Translations under genes and position numbers: made by a program
Notes under the pieces: model-generated
What the model saw: only the letters and a program-made list of their open reading frames with translations
Told to the model about the DNA's origin: nothing
Database searches by the model: none
Assembly (NCBI GenBank): GCA_021776235.1
Contig: JAJFGG010000016.1
Location: forward strand, 1-64,000
Length of the DNA stretch: 64,000 nucleotides
Source: Alphaproteobacteria bacterium
GTDB lineage: Bacteria; Pseudomonadota; Alphaproteobacteria; GCA-2731375
Direction of reading: 5' to 3'
Shown here: positions 1 through 8,963 of the stretch, one piece after another
Layout of the letters: each line of letters starts with the position of its first letter
How positions within the stretch are numbered: position 1 is the first letter of the stretch

Positions 1-1081
1 CCGCCATGACCCGGTCCGGGGCGATCGCCGCCAGGGCGCCCAGCACCGCGTCCACCACCCGGTAACCGGTCAGGGCGCGGGCCGCCACCGCCGCCGGCAT
101 GCGGGGGTTCAGGATCGAACCTTCCGCCGCCGTAACGGTAATACAGCGATAGACGCCGGCATTGTTCGGCACCTCGCGCCCCAGGGCGCAGCGGATACCC
201 AGATAGGTCGAGGATTTGGTATAGGACAGGGTGCAATTGATGGCGCCCTTGACCTGGGGCGAGGAGCCTTCGAAATCCACCTCCAGATGATCATCCTGCA
301 CTTCGATGGCGCAGACGATGGGGATCGGGCCCTGCGCGAAGCCGTCATCGTCGATATAATCCGTGAAAACGTAGCGGCCATTGGGCCAGGCGCGAATGGC
401 CTGCCGGGTCAAGCGTTCGCCATAGTCCAGCAAGGCATCGAAATAGCCATGCAGAGTCTCAGCGCCGTGCTTCTTGAGCAAATTTACAAAGGCCCGTTCG
501 CCGACATTGCAGGTCGCCAATTGGGCCTGTAGATCACCGATCAGCATGTCCGGCAGGCGTACGTTGGTTCTCAGCAAGGCAAACAGGGAACGGTCGGCCT
601 GGCCGGCGGCGTACAGCTTCAAGGGCGGGATGCGCAGGCCTTCCTGGAAGATCTCGGTTGAATCCGAGGCATTCGATCCCGGCACCCGGCCCCCCACATC
701 GGAATGATGGGCGATGACCACGGCAAAGCCCTGCAATGCATCGGCGTGAAAGATCGGCTTGAACATAAAGATGTCCGGCAAGTGCATGCCGCCGGCATAG
801 GGATCGTTCAGGATGATGACATCACCGGGCGCCAGATCGTCGCCATATTCAGCCAGCACCACGGCCATGGCGTCGGGCACCGCGCCCAGATGCAACGCAA
901 CGGTCTTGGCCTGGGCCAGAATGCGCCCGCGGGCATCGCAAATGGTGGCGGAATAGTCCAACACGTCACGCACGATGGGCGAACGCGCCGTGCGCATCAC
1001 CGTGTAGGCCATATCGTCGACCATGGTATCCAGGCCATTCTTGATCACGGCAAAAGTGATCGGATCAATCTCAATGGCCAT
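1..1081 (-). CDS. hyuB: Hydantoinase B / oxoprolinase family subunit, partial (3' end outside window)
   Basis: About 360 codons from the N-terminus are visible; the C-terminus runs off the left edge. The protein opens MAIEIDPITFAVIKNG, the usual start of the HyuB/oxoprolinase-B family, and carries LNDPYAGGMHLPDI, the family's NDP-G-H motif. In known pairs, HyuA and HyuB together carry out ATP-dependent opening of a five-membered cyclic amide such as 5-oxoproline, an N-methylhydantoin or a related ring in the cytoplasm; the ring opened here cannot be read from sequence. The ATG overlaps the hyuA stop codon (TAATG), so the two are translationally coupled with hyuA upstream. Family assignment is firm, substrate unknown. 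Confidence 0.9.
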   Translation of the reverse strand, partial: MAIEIDPITFAVIKNGLDTMVDDMAYTVMRTARSPIVRDVLDYSATICDARGRILAQAKTVALHLGAVPDAMAVVLAEYGDDLAPGDVIILNDPYAGGMHLPDIFMFKPIFHADALQGFAVVIAHHSDVGGRVPGSNASDSTEIFQEGLRIPPLKLYAAGQADRSLFALLRTNVRLPDMLIGDLQAQLATCNVGERAFVNLLKKHGAETLHGYFDALLDYGERLTRQAIRAWPNGRYVFTDYIDDDGFAQGPIPIVCAIEVQDDHLEVDFEGSSPQVKGAINCTLSYTKSSTYLGIRCALGREVPNNAGVYRCITVTAAEGSILNPRMPAAVAARALTGYRVVDAVLGALAAIAPDRVMA

Positions 1082-3183
1082 TATCCCGTTTCCTCCGTCA
1101 GCTCGATCAGCAGATTTCCCAAACTGTCGCCCCTTACCCGGCCCTCGGGCGGCACCACCACCGTGCTGTCCGTGCTTTCAAGGATCATCGGGCCGGCCGC
1201 CGCACCGCTAAAGTTCCGCCGATCGAGAACCGCCGTTTGCAGCCAGCCATGCTGCCGCCCAAAATAGACCTTGCGCTCAGCCGCCTGTCTTGGCGCCTCG
1301 TCCGGTTCGGCAACCTTCAAGTCACAAAAATCCAGCTTTCCCGGACGCACGCCCCGGGACAGCAGGCGCAAGTTCACCACCTCGACCGCGTCGTCCGCGG
1401 CATACTGGTAGATGGCCTCGTAGGCGGACAGAAATTGCCGGCGCAACCAGGCTACATCCGCCTGCGCCACGTCATCGGGCAACAATACGGGCAGTTCGGA
1501 ATCCTGACCCTCGAAGCGCAGTTCAAGGCTGAAAGCGAACAGCATCTGTTCAGCGGTGAAGTTCTCCCCGCGCAGGGCCGCTTCCGCCTGTCCCCGCAGC
1601 GCCGTCACGGCAGCCTCCAGCGCGGCCAAATCCAGATCCTTTAGCAAACCCGGCATGGCAGTCAGGAAATGCCGCTCCACATCACCTGTCAGCATGCCCA
1701 GCGCGGTGAAAACCCCCGGCATCATGGGCAGCATCACATTGGTGATATCCAGGCTGCGGGCCAGATCGCAGGCGTGCACCGGGCCGCTGCCGCCAAATGC
1801 GGCCAGGGAAAAATCCCGGGGATCGATGCCGCGCTCCACACTGACGGCGCGGATCGCCCGGGCCATGTTGGCGTTGGCGACCTCGCGAACCCCGAACGCC
1901 GCCGCTTCCAGCGACAGGTTCAAGGGCCGCGCCAGATCCCGTTCGATCACCATGCGCGCCTGGTCTATGTCCAGCTGCAGACCACCGCCAGCCAAAGCGC
2001 CCGGCAAATAGCCCAGAACGACGTTGGCATCGCTGACCGTGGGCCGTTCGCCGCCGCGGCCATAGCAGGCCGGCCCCGGATCGGCTCCGGCAGAAACCGG
2101 GCCGACATGCAGCAGACCGCCATCGTCGATCCAGGCAATGGAACCGCCGCCGCTGCCGACCTCCGCGACATCCACGGTGGGCACCCGCATCATGTAACCA
2201 CCCGCCTTGATAAAACGGGCCGGGGTGGAAATACCGGCCCGGAATTCGTACTCGTTGGCGCGGGAGATCTCGCCGCCCTGCACCAGCGAGGCCGAAGCCG
2301 TGGTCCCGCCCATGTCGAACACCACGATATCCTCCTCTCCCGCCGCCCGGCCCAGGCGGGCCGCGCCCACGACACCGGCTGAACGGCCCGATGAGACAAA
2401 GAAAACCGGCTTCTCCTGGGCTGTACGGGCGGCCGCCAGGCCGCCATTGGAATCGCTGACCAGCAGGGGTGCCCGCACTCCAATGGCCAACAGACCCTCG
2501 CCCAGGCGCCGCAAATAGGATTGCAGGACCGGCAATACATAGGCGTTTACCACCGCCGTGGAAGTACGTTCGTATTCGCGCATTTCCGCGAGCACCGAGA
2601 CCGACGCCGTAATAGCCAGGCCGGGGAGACTTTGCCGCAGCACCGCGTCTGCGCGGCGTTCGTGGTCAGGATTGCGGAAGCTGTTGATAAAGCAGATGGC
2701 TATAGATTCGACGCCCGCCGCCGCCAGATCTGCGCCGACGCCGCGCAATTCCTCTTCATCCATCGGCGTCACGACGGTGCCGTCGGCGGCGATCCGTTCC
2801 GTCACTTCCCGGCGCAGGCGGCGGGGCACCAGGGGAGCCGGTTTGTCCCATTGCAAATCGAACATATCCGGCGTGCGCACGCGGCCAATCTCCAGCACAT
2901 CGCGGAAACCCCTGGTGGTGATCAACCCGGTACGAGCGCCGCTTTGCTGCAACAAGGTATTGGAGCCCACCGTGGTGCCGTGCAAGACCTCGAGCAGATC
3001 GCCGGGCTGCAGACCAGCCCGCCGCAACATGTCAACGACGCCGGTCAGGACCGCCTGCTCGGGCTGGGCCGGGGTGGAGGCGCATTTATGGAACCAGGTC
3101 CGCCCCTGGCCATCGCTCAATACCAGGTCCGTGAAGGTCCCGCCGATATCGACGCCAATCCGCGCGCCATTACCCATCGTCAT
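1081..3183 (-). CDS. hyuA: Hydantoinase A / oxoprolinase family subunit
   Basis: ATP-binding partner of the downstream HyuB. The N-terminus has GVDIGGTFTDLVL, the phosphate-binding motif of the hydantoinase/oxoprolinase N-terminal domain. A second nucleotide-fold segment, VFDMGGTTASASLV, opens the hydantoinase_A domain about 280 residues in. Length (about 700 residues) is typical. I chose the ATG at 3183 because GGAG lies six bases upstream; ATGs at 3198 and 3195 are in frame, and the GGAG falls inside that extension. It phosphorylates or activates the cyclic amide so that HyuB can hydrolyse it, by analogy with N-methylhydantoinase and 5-oxoprolinase. Substrate is not deducible. No transporter or regulator is visible beside the pair on this side. 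Confidence 0.9.
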   Translation of the reverse strand: MTMGNGARIGVDIGGTFTDLVLSDGQGRTWFHKCASTPAQPEQAVLTGVVDMLRRAGLQPGDLLEVLHGTTVGSNTLLQQSGARTGLITTRGFRDVLEIGRVRTPDMFDLQWDKPAPLVPRRLRREVTERIAADGTVVTPMDEEELRGVGADLAAAGVESIAICFINSFRNPDHERRADAVLRQSLPGLAITASVSVLAEMREYERTSTAVVNAYVLPVLQSYLRRLGEGLLAIGVRAPLLVSDSNGGLAAARTAQEKPVFFVSSGRSAGVVGAARLGRAAGEEDIVVFDMGGTTASASLVQGGEISRANEYEFRAGISTPARFIKAGGYMMRVPTVDVAEVGSGGGSIAWIDDGGLLHVGPVSAGADPGPACYGRGGERPTVSDANVVLGYLPGALAGGGLQLDIDQARMVIERDLARPLNLSLEAAAFGVREVANANMARAIRAVSVERGIDPRDFSLAAFGGSGPVHACDLARSLDITNVMLPMMPGVFTALGMLTGDVERHFLTAMPGLLKDLDLAALEAAVTALRGQAEAALRGENFTAEQMLFAFSLELRFEGQDSELPVLLPDDVAQADVAWLRRQFLSAYEAIYQYAADDAVEVVNLRLLSRGVRPGKLDFCDLKVAEPDEAPRQAAERKVYFGRQHGWLQTAVLDRRNFSGAAAGPMILESTDSTVVVPPEGRVRGDSLGNLLIELTEETG

Positions 3184-3198
3184 GCACAACTCCATCAT

Positions 3199-3567
3199 TC
3201 GGTGATTTCGACCCGGGTCAGGTTAGCAGGAATCTCTATCCCGGTTTTGAAATAGGCCGGCGGACAACATCTTTCATGACCGGAAAGCCCTGTCGGCTCT
3301 GCTGCGGGTGATGGGGATGGCCCAGCTTCATGGTGTCTGTATCACCCGCACCGATGCCATGCCGTTGCCGCCCGCCTGCATTAGCAGATGACGGGTGATC
3401 AAATTCGAGAATGTTCTGTCGCCATCGCAGTGCAAATTACGCCCGGCGCTCCATTATTTAGACTGTTTAAATAAACTTGTTAGACTGTCCAGACAATATT
3501 AACTACCCATTTTCTGCCATATACGGCTTTACATCACGAAGAATACTACCAAAGTCTTAATAAGCAT
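3199..3567. other. Intergenic region upstream of the cyclase module, no gene seen
   Basis: No supported gene. The stretch separates the minus-strand hyu pair from the plus-strand cyclase and turns AT-rich from about 3450. It contains a 9-bp direct repeat TTAGACTGT at 3458-3466 and 3480-3488 (22 bp apart, two helical turns), a GTTTA-N2-TAAAC inverted repeat at 3465-3476 and TGTC-N2-GACA at 3486-3495. These lie upstream of the promoter at 3568 and could be regulator sites; that is inference. Confidence 0.5.
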
Positions 3568-3596
3568 TTGACAGTATCCACAACATAAATTATACA
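3568..3596 (+). promoter_or_regulatory. Sigma-70 type promoter of the cyclase gene
   Basis: TTGACA at 3568-3573 and TATACA at 3591-3596 are separated by exactly 17 bases. This is a near-perfect housekeeping promoter in an AT-rich stretch, 45 bases upstream of the GTG start of the cyclase gene. The spacing is that of an ordinary promoter, not the 19-20 base spacer typical of MerR-activated promoters. Confidence 0.75.
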
Positions 3597-3626
3597 GTCC
3601 AATTGTAATCAGCGACTGAATTGGAC
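3597..3626. promoter_or_regulatory. Inverted repeat overlapping the transcription start, candidate operator
   Basis: GTCCAATT at 3597-3604 and AATTGGAC at 3619-3626 form a perfect 8+8 inverted repeat with a 14-base spacer. It begins directly after the -10 hexamer and ends 14 bases before the GTG start. A dimeric protein bound here would block initiation. The helix-turn-helix protein encoded immediately downstream is the obvious candidate (autorepression); this is inference from position. Confidence 0.55.
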
Positions 3627-3640
3627 ACCATAGGTAGACA

Positions 3641-5176
3641 GTGGTTAGCAGCAAGGAATTGATGGCGCTGGGTGCGATATCGAGAGCGACACTGAACAAC
3701 TACATCGCTCTTGGAATTTTGCCTAAGCCCATAGTGAAGACGCCTCCAGCCGGTCAGGAGCGTGCGCGCAAGATCGGCTATTTCCCGGACGAGGCGGTGC
3801 AGCGCATCAAGGCCGTCCAGCGGTACAAGGATGAGGGGTTGAGCATGTTGGAAATCGCCGAAAAATTCTCGCCGGATGAAGAATTCTCACCGCGTGAAGA
3901 AACGACCCCTCCCCTCCCAATCGCGGCCGAAGCCAAGCCAGCGCGGCCGGTCGAGATACCAGCGTTGACCGAAATGCGTGTGACACTCGATAGGCTCGAA
4001 AACGCGGCCTACATGGTCAACTATAACTTCGAGATTGAATGGGCCAACGCAGAAGCAACCAGCGGGTTCTTTGGACTGTCCGAAGGCTTTGAGCCCGAGA
4101 TCGAGGCGCGCAGCTTCTTCAAGCTGTTTTTCAATTCGGACATAGCAACGCCGTCAGAAGACCGGGAAGAGCTACTGCGCTTCCATCTCGCCATCGCGAA
4201 GATCAGATTGCCCAAAAGGTCCCTCGCCAAACTTGGTCTATATATAAGCGACGAAGATTTGCAGCTGGTGCAGAATCTCTATGACGAGACCGAAGAGATG
4301 CACCTCAGCCCCGTTGCCACCACCCGGGTAAATCTGGCGGCAGCGGCAAGCGAGCCGAACTGGCAGGATGTCTATGCCACCGTGTTTCGCGAAGGGGTGC
4401 TCTTTGTACATCAGTCGGCGGAGGCGCCGGCGGAAAGCGTGCTGGCCCTGCTGTCCCGGCGCGAGCAGCTGATCCGCAACCTGGTTCGAAGCCGCCAGCC
4501 GGTACTCACCCCCCTTTGTGTCATGGTCGCGGATCTGCAGGATTCGGTGAAGATATGCGCCGAATTGCCGCCGGAGGAATATTTCGAGCTGATCAACCAG
4601 ATCTGGAAAATCTCCGAACCCCTGCTGCGGAAATACCATGCAACCCAAGGCAAGCATGTTGGTGACGGTATGGTTTCGTATTTTTTCCCCCAGCCGGACC
4701 GCAACTACCTGTTAAACGGCTTCCAATCGGCCCGGGAATTGAAGCAAAGAATGCGGGAACTGAGCAAGGAATGGCAGCTGCGCAAGAACTGGACAAACGA
4801 GCTCTATCTGAACATAGGACTGAACGAAGGGGAGGAATGGTTCGGCACCTATCATTCCGATACAAACCTCGAATTCACCGTGCTTGGCGATACCATCAAT
4901 CATGCCGGGCGGTTAAGTGACTACGCCCATTTTGGCTCTATTTGGGCAACTAAGAACCTGATGGGTAAATTGAGTGCCGACGAGCGCGAGAAAATCAGCT
5001 TTGGCATTCGCCGGACCGATCGGGACGGCCAGGAAATTCGGATTCCCGCCAGCTATTCACGGCTGGCCAATCTGATCGATCTGAACGAAGGAAAATTCGA
5101 GAAATTCCGCGATATTGGGACCCTTCCCGTTACCGAGGTATGGGACCTGAATTTCGACAGGCATTCGGGAGACTGA
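3641..5176 (+). CDS. MerR-type HTH / PAS-like / class III adenylate cyclase fusion
   Basis: 511 residues. Residues 1-75 form a MerR-like winged helix (SSKELMALGAISRATLNNY...GYFPDEAVQRIKAVQRYKDEG). Residues about 110-240 begin like a PAS domain (AAYMVNYNFEIEWANAEA). Residues about 290-490 are a class III cyclase catalytic domain. Catalytic residues are complete: metal Asp298 (VADLQDS) and Asp342 (KHVGDG) exactly 44 apart, purine-selecting Lys338 with Thr413, and transition-state Asn420 and Arg424 (TINHAGR). The Lys/Thr pair marks class IIIb and predicts ATP as substrate. The GTG start at 3641 is needed to include the whole HTH. No membrane segment is present, so it is a soluble DNA-binding cyclase. 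The downstream gene binds cyclic nucleotide, 41 bases away. The PAS ligand is unknown. Confidence 0.85.
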   Translation: MVSSKELMALGAISRATLNNYIALGILPKPIVKTPPAGQERARKIGYFPDEAVQRIKAVQRYKDEGLSMLEIAEKFSPDEEFSPREETTPPLPIAAEAKPARPVEIPALTEMRVTLDRLENAAYMVNYNFEIEWANAEATSGFFGLSEGFEPEIEARSFFKLFFNSDIATPSEDREELLRFHLAIAKIRLPKRSLAKLGLYISDEDLQLVQNLYDETEEMHLSPVATTRVNLAAAASEPNWQDVYATVFREGVLFVHQSAEAPAESVLALLSRREQLIRNLVRSRQPVLTPLCVMVADLQDSVKICAELPPEEYFELINQIWKISEPLLRKYHATQGKHVGDGMVSYFFPQPDRNYLLNGFQSARELKQRMRELSKEWQLRKNWTNELYLNIGLNEGEEWFGTYHSDTNLEFTVLGDTINHAGRLSDYAHFGSIWATKNLMGKLSADEREKISFGIRRTDRDGQEIRIPASYSRLANLIDLNEGKFEKFRDIGTLPVTEVWDLNFDRHSGD

Positions 5177-5217
5177 TCGTGGCAGGCGCCGCGCTTCAAC
5201 CAGGGAGGAATACGAAA

Positions 5218-6456
5218 ATGGCTTCTTTGCAAATGATGGAAAGAAAAAATGAGAGGGCCTTTTCAAGGCGCTTCACTGCCGGAGAGGAAATCTTCCGGAT
5301 GGGCGATCGGGGGCAAAGCGCCTACATCATCGAGCGTGGAAAGGTCGAGGTTTCGACCATGCGGGTTGGCGAGAAAATGATTATCGCCGAACTTGGCAAC
5401 GGCGAGATATTCGGTGAAATGTCCATGATGGATGACGCGCCGCGGTCGGCGACAGTGACGGCGACAGAGGATACTGAAGTCATCGTCATAGACCGGGCCC
5501 GTTTTCACCGGCCCTGCGGTAACCGCGACCCGTTGATGAACATGCTGCTGCGGGTTTTGCTGACCCGCTTGCGCGATACTCAGCAAAAGCTTTGCGGCAC
5601 GGCGGCGGGGACGAGCAAGTCCGATCGATCGACGAAGGAAATTCAACAATCCGCAATCCGCCAGATAAAAATTGAAGACGATATGCACCGCGCCTTCGAG
5701 GCCAGGGAGTTCGAGCTGCATTACCAGCCGATCGTGGCGCTTGATAGCGGCCATCTCGCCGGATTTGAGGCCTTGATGCGTTGGCATAGGCAGGACGGCA
5801 CATTTGTTTCGCCCATGGAATTCATTCCATTGGCCGAAGAATCCGGTCTGATCGTGGAACTCGGCCGCTGGGCGTTGGAGCGCGCAATAAGGGATCAAAT
5901 CCAGTTTGCGAAACATGTCGGCAGGGTGTTTCCCTACCTGACACCGGGCTTTATGAGCGTCAACGTATCTGGTTTGCAATTGTCCGAGCTGAATGAAATC
6001 GATCTGATGGCGGACATCATCCATCAAAGCGGTGTTGATCCCTCCACCATCAAACTGGAGTTGACCGAAACTTTGTTGGTCGAAGATCCCGAACATGCCG
6101 CGGAGGCGTTGAAAAAAGTCAAGGAATTGGGCGTATCGATTGCGATCGATGATTTCGGCACGGGCTATTCAAGCCTGAGCTATCTGCATCAATTTCCGCT
6201 GGATACCCTCAAGATCGACCGTGCCTTCATAAGTAATATGGACAAGTCCGAAAACAGCCGGCGAATTGTCAATAGCATCACGCAACTCGCCAGCGCCCTG
6301 GAACTGGACATGGTGGCAGAGGGCATAGAGGAGAAGGCGCAAATGGACGCCTTGCGGGAATTGGGCTGCGAGTCGGGTCAGGGATATTACATGGCGAAAC
6401 CGGCGTCGGCGGAGATGACCATGAAATTGATTAAACGCCGGCCCAGTTGGCAATAG
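5218..6456 (+). CDS. Cyclic-nucleotide-binding / EAL c-di-GMP phosphodiesterase
   Basis: 412 residues. The ATG at 5218 is chosen because GGGAGG lies nine bases upstream; an upstream in-frame ATG at 5140 would overlap the previous gene and lacks a site. Residues about 12-115 are a CRP-type cNMP-binding domain with the phosphate cassette FGEMSMMDDAPRSATV (Glu67, Arg76). Residues about 155-405 are an EAL domain with EALMRW (Glu184), NVSGLQL, LELTET, DDFGTGYSSL, LKIDRAFI and VAEGIEE; all metal- and base-forming residues are retained, so it should hydrolyse c-di-GMP to pGpG. There is no GGDEF domain and no membrane segment. Together with the cyclase just upstream it suggests cAMP-gated c-di-GMP breakdown (inference). 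Confidence 0.9.
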   Translation: MASLQMMERKNERAFSRRFTAGEEIFRMGDRGQSAYIIERGKVEVSTMRVGEKMIIAELGNGEIFGEMSMMDDAPRSATVTATEDTEVIVIDRARFHRPCGNRDPLMNMLLRVLLTRLRDTQQKLCGTAAGTSKSDRSTKEIQQSAIRQIKIEDDMHRAFEAREFELHYQPIVALDSGHLAGFEALMRWHRQDGTFVSPMEFIPLAEESGLIVELGRWALERAIRDQIQFAKHVGRVFPYLTPGFMSVNVSGLQLSELNEIDLMADIIHQSGVDPSTIKLELTETLLVEDPEHAAEALKKVKELGVSIAIDDFGTGYSSLSYLHQFPLDTLKIDRAFISNMDKSENSRRIVNSITQLASALELDMVAEGIEEKAQMDALRELGCESGQGYYMAKPASAEMTMKLIKRRPSWQ

Positions 6457-6524
6457 CCGCATCCCGGCCCACTGCACAACGCCATCATCCGCTAATTTTG
6501 GCCCGGATGCGGCCCGGATGCGGC
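6456..6524. repeat. Tandem 11-bp repeat with near-complementary upstream arm
   Basis: GGCCCGGATGC occurs twice in tandem at 6500-6510 and 6511-6521. GCCGCATCCCGGCC at 6456-6469, starting at the stop codon of the EAL gene, is nearly complementary to either copy, so two alternative hairpins are possible. No T-tract follows, so an intrinsic terminator is not supported. Confidence 0.4.
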
Positions 6525-6600
6525 TCGTATGATCTCCAAGCATGGTTACGAATTATGCTATGATTTGACCGGTGTGTGAAAATCCAGGGGAACCGGCAAT

Positions 6601-8913
6601 ATGCAAATCGTGACCGATAAACAAGCTGTGGGCCAATCGGTCTCGCGCTCGGAAGATCCGCGCCTGTTGCGGGGCGATGGGCGCTATACCGATGATATCA
6701 ATCTACCTGGCCAGGCCCACGCTTTTGTCCTGCGTTCGGCCCACGCCCACGGCATTATCCGGGCCATTCATTTGGACGCCGCCCTGGCCATGCCCGGGGT
6801 GGCGGCGATCTATACCGGGGTCGATTTGCAGGCTGCCGGTTATGGCCCCCTGCCCTGTCTTTTGCCGCTGAAAAGCCATGATGGCAGCCCTTTGATGGTG
6901 CCCGAGAACCCGGCCCTGGCGATCGACCGGGTACGCTACCTGGGTCATCCGGTCGCCGCCGTGATCGCCGATACAATCGCCGAGGCTAAGGATGCGGCCG
7001 AGGCGATCCGCCTGGATATTGAAGAACTGCCGGCGGTGGCCGATGTGGAGGCCGCCGCGGCCGCCGATGCACCGCAGATCTGGCCGGATATCCCGGGCAA
7101 CATCTGCCTGGATTTTCACGCGGGCGATTTCGCTGCGGTGGATGCGGCTTTCGCAAAAGCAGCCCATGTCAGCCGTTTGAAAATTCTCAACAACCGCCAG
7201 GTCGTCGCGGCCATGGAGCCACGCGCCGCGGTCGCTGAATATGGTACCCAGGACGGCCGTTTTACGTTGCATGTGGGCTGCCAGAGTACTTTCGGCATGA
7301 AGGGCAGCCTGGCCAACAAAATTCTGAACGTAGCGCCGGAACAGGTCCGGGTGCGGACCTATGACGTGGGCGGCTCGTTCGGGATGAAATCGCCGGTCTA
7401 TCCGGAATATGTCGCCATTCTGCATGCCGCGCGCTGCCTGGAACGGCCGGTGAAATGGTGTGACGAGCGCAGCGGCAGCTTCACCTCTGATCAGCACGGC
7501 CGGGATTCCGTTGTCGAAGCCGCGCTGGCCCTGGATGAAAATGGCAATTTCCTCGCCGCCCGGGTCGACGGCCTGGCCAACATGGGGGCGTTTCTCTCGA
7601 CCGTCGGCCCCAACGTACAATCCGGCAATATCTTCAAGAATTTGCCCGGTGTGTACAAAACTCCGGCCATTGCGGTCACCACAAAATGCCTGTTTACCAA
7701 CACGACGCCCATCAGCGCCTATCGTGGCGCCGGCCGGCCCGAGGCCAATTATTATATGGAACGACTGGTTGATCTGGCGGCCCGGGAAACCGGACGTGAT
7801 CCACTTGCCCTGCGCCGGATCAATATGATCCCCCGGCAGGCCATGCCCTTTACCTCCGCCTCGGGCCAACCTTATGACAGCGGTGATTTTCCGACCCTGC
7901 TGTCGCGCTGCGTGGAGCTGGCGGATTGGCATGGCTACGATGCCCGCGAGGCCGCCAGCCGGGCCAAGGGAAAGCTGCGTGGCCGGGGCCTGGCCTGCTA
8001 TCTGGAGGTCACGGCGCCCGCCGGCAAGGAAATGGGTGGTGTCCATTTCGAGGAAGATGGAACCGTCAGTCTGATTACCGGCACACAGAATTACGGCCAG
8101 GGCCATGCCTCGGCCTTTGCCCAGGTGCTGGCCGATCAACTGGGCCTGCCGTTTGACAGCATCCGCCTGATGCAGGGCGACAGTGATCGTTTGTTGGTGG
8201 GGGGGGGCACCGGGGGCTCGCGCTCGATCATGGCAAGCGGGGCCGCCATTGTCGCGGTCAGCGCACAGGTGATCGAAAAGGCCCGCCATCTGGCAGCCCA
8301 AAAATTGGAGACGGCGGTCGAGGATATACAGTTCGAAGGCGGCAAACTTGGCGTCGTGGGGACGGACAGAAGCATCGATTTGCTGGAACTGGCCCGGTCG
8401 CCCGAGGGGCTGGCCGGTGATCTGAATAGCGCCCTGGCAATCGACACGCCACCATCGACCTATCCCAACGGGGTCCATATCTGTGAGGTCGAGATCGACC
8501 CGGAAACCGGTACAGCCCGGCTGGACCGCTATATTCTGGTTGACGATTTCGGCACCTTGGTGAACCCCCTGCTGGTCGCCGGTCAGGTCCATGGCGGCAT
8601 TGTGCAGGGTATCGGCCAAGCCCTGATGGAGCATGCCATATTCGACGGCCAGGGCCAATTACTCTCGGGTTCGTTCATGGACTATGCTCTGCCCAGGGCC
8701 GATCAGGTGCCCGACATCCAGTTCGAAGATCATCCCGTACCTGCCACCACCAACCCCCTCGGGGTCAAAGGTTGCGGCGAGGCCGGCACCACCGGGGCCC
8801 TGCCGGCTGTCATGAACGCCGTCGTGGACGCCCTGGCCGAATTCGGTATCCGGCATATTGATATGCCCGCCACGCCGGAAAAAATCTGGAAAGTCATAAA
8901 CGCCGCAGCCTGA
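6601..8913 (+). CDS. Xanthine dehydrogenase/CoxL-family molybdopterin-binding subunit (form II-like), orphan
   Basis: 770 residues, the normal length of an aerobic CO dehydrogenase/xanthine dehydrogenase large chain. An N-terminal a/b hammerhead domain (residues about 20-130) is followed by the molybdopterin domain with GGSFGMK, the active-site loop [13 protein letters not shown] and the C-terminal [12 protein letters not shown] carrying the catalytic Glu. True form I CO dehydrogenases have AYRCSFR; the AYRGAGR loop marks the form II/general hydroxylase group, so CO is probably not the substrate. AGGGGA lies nine bases before the ATG. The FAD (CoxM) and 2Fe-2S (CoxS) subunits that normally sit beside it are absent here, so they must be encoded elsewhere. 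The reaction would be hydroxylation of an unknown heterocycle or aldehyde. Confidence 0.85.
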   Translation: MQIVTDKQAVGQSVSRSEDPRLLRGDGRYTDDINLPGQAHAFVLRSAHAHGIIRAIHLDAALAMPGVAAIYTGVDLQAAGYGPLPCLLPLKSHDGSPLMVPENPALAIDRVRYLGHPVAAVIADTIAEAKDAAEAIRLDIEELPAVADVEAAAAADAPQIWPDIPGNICLDFHAGDFAAVDAAFAKAAHVSRLKILNNRQVVAAMEPRAAVAEYGTQDGRFTLHVGCQSTFGMKGSLANKILNVAPEQVRVRTYDVGGSFGMKSPVYPEYVAILHAARCLERPVKWCDERSGSFTSDQHGRDSVVEAALALDENGNFLAARVDGLANMGAFLSTVGPNVQSGNIFKNLPGVYKTPAIAVTTKCLFTNTTPISAYRGAGRPEANYYMERLVDLAARETGRDPLALRRINMIPRQAMPFTSASGQPYDSGDFPTLLSRCVELADWHGYDAREAASRAKGKLRGRGLACYLEVTAPAGKEMGGVHFEEDGTVSLITGTQNYGQGHASAFAQVLADQLGLPFDSIRLMQGDSDRLLVGGGTGGSRSIMASGAAIVAVSAQVIEKARHLAAQKLETAVEDIQFEGGKLGVVGTDRSIDLLELARSPEGLAGDLNSALAIDTPPSTYPNGVHICEVEIDPETGTARLDRYILVDDFGTLVNPLLVAGQVHGGIVQGIGQALMEHAIFDGQGQLLSGSFMDYALPRADQVPDIQFEDHPVPATTNPLGVKGCGEAGTTGALPAVMNAVVDALAEFGIRHIDMPATPEKIWKVINAAA

Positions 8914-8963
8914 ACAGCAATATCTTAAGGCATGGAGTTGGAGCACACCGAGTTGGGAGCGCC

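Noticed and set aside
6703-8658. A 651-codon open frame antisense to the CoxL-like gene
   Set aside because: A shadow of the GC-rich codon use of the real gene. The encoded sequence has no recognisable motif and no ribosome site; the plus frame is unambiguous.
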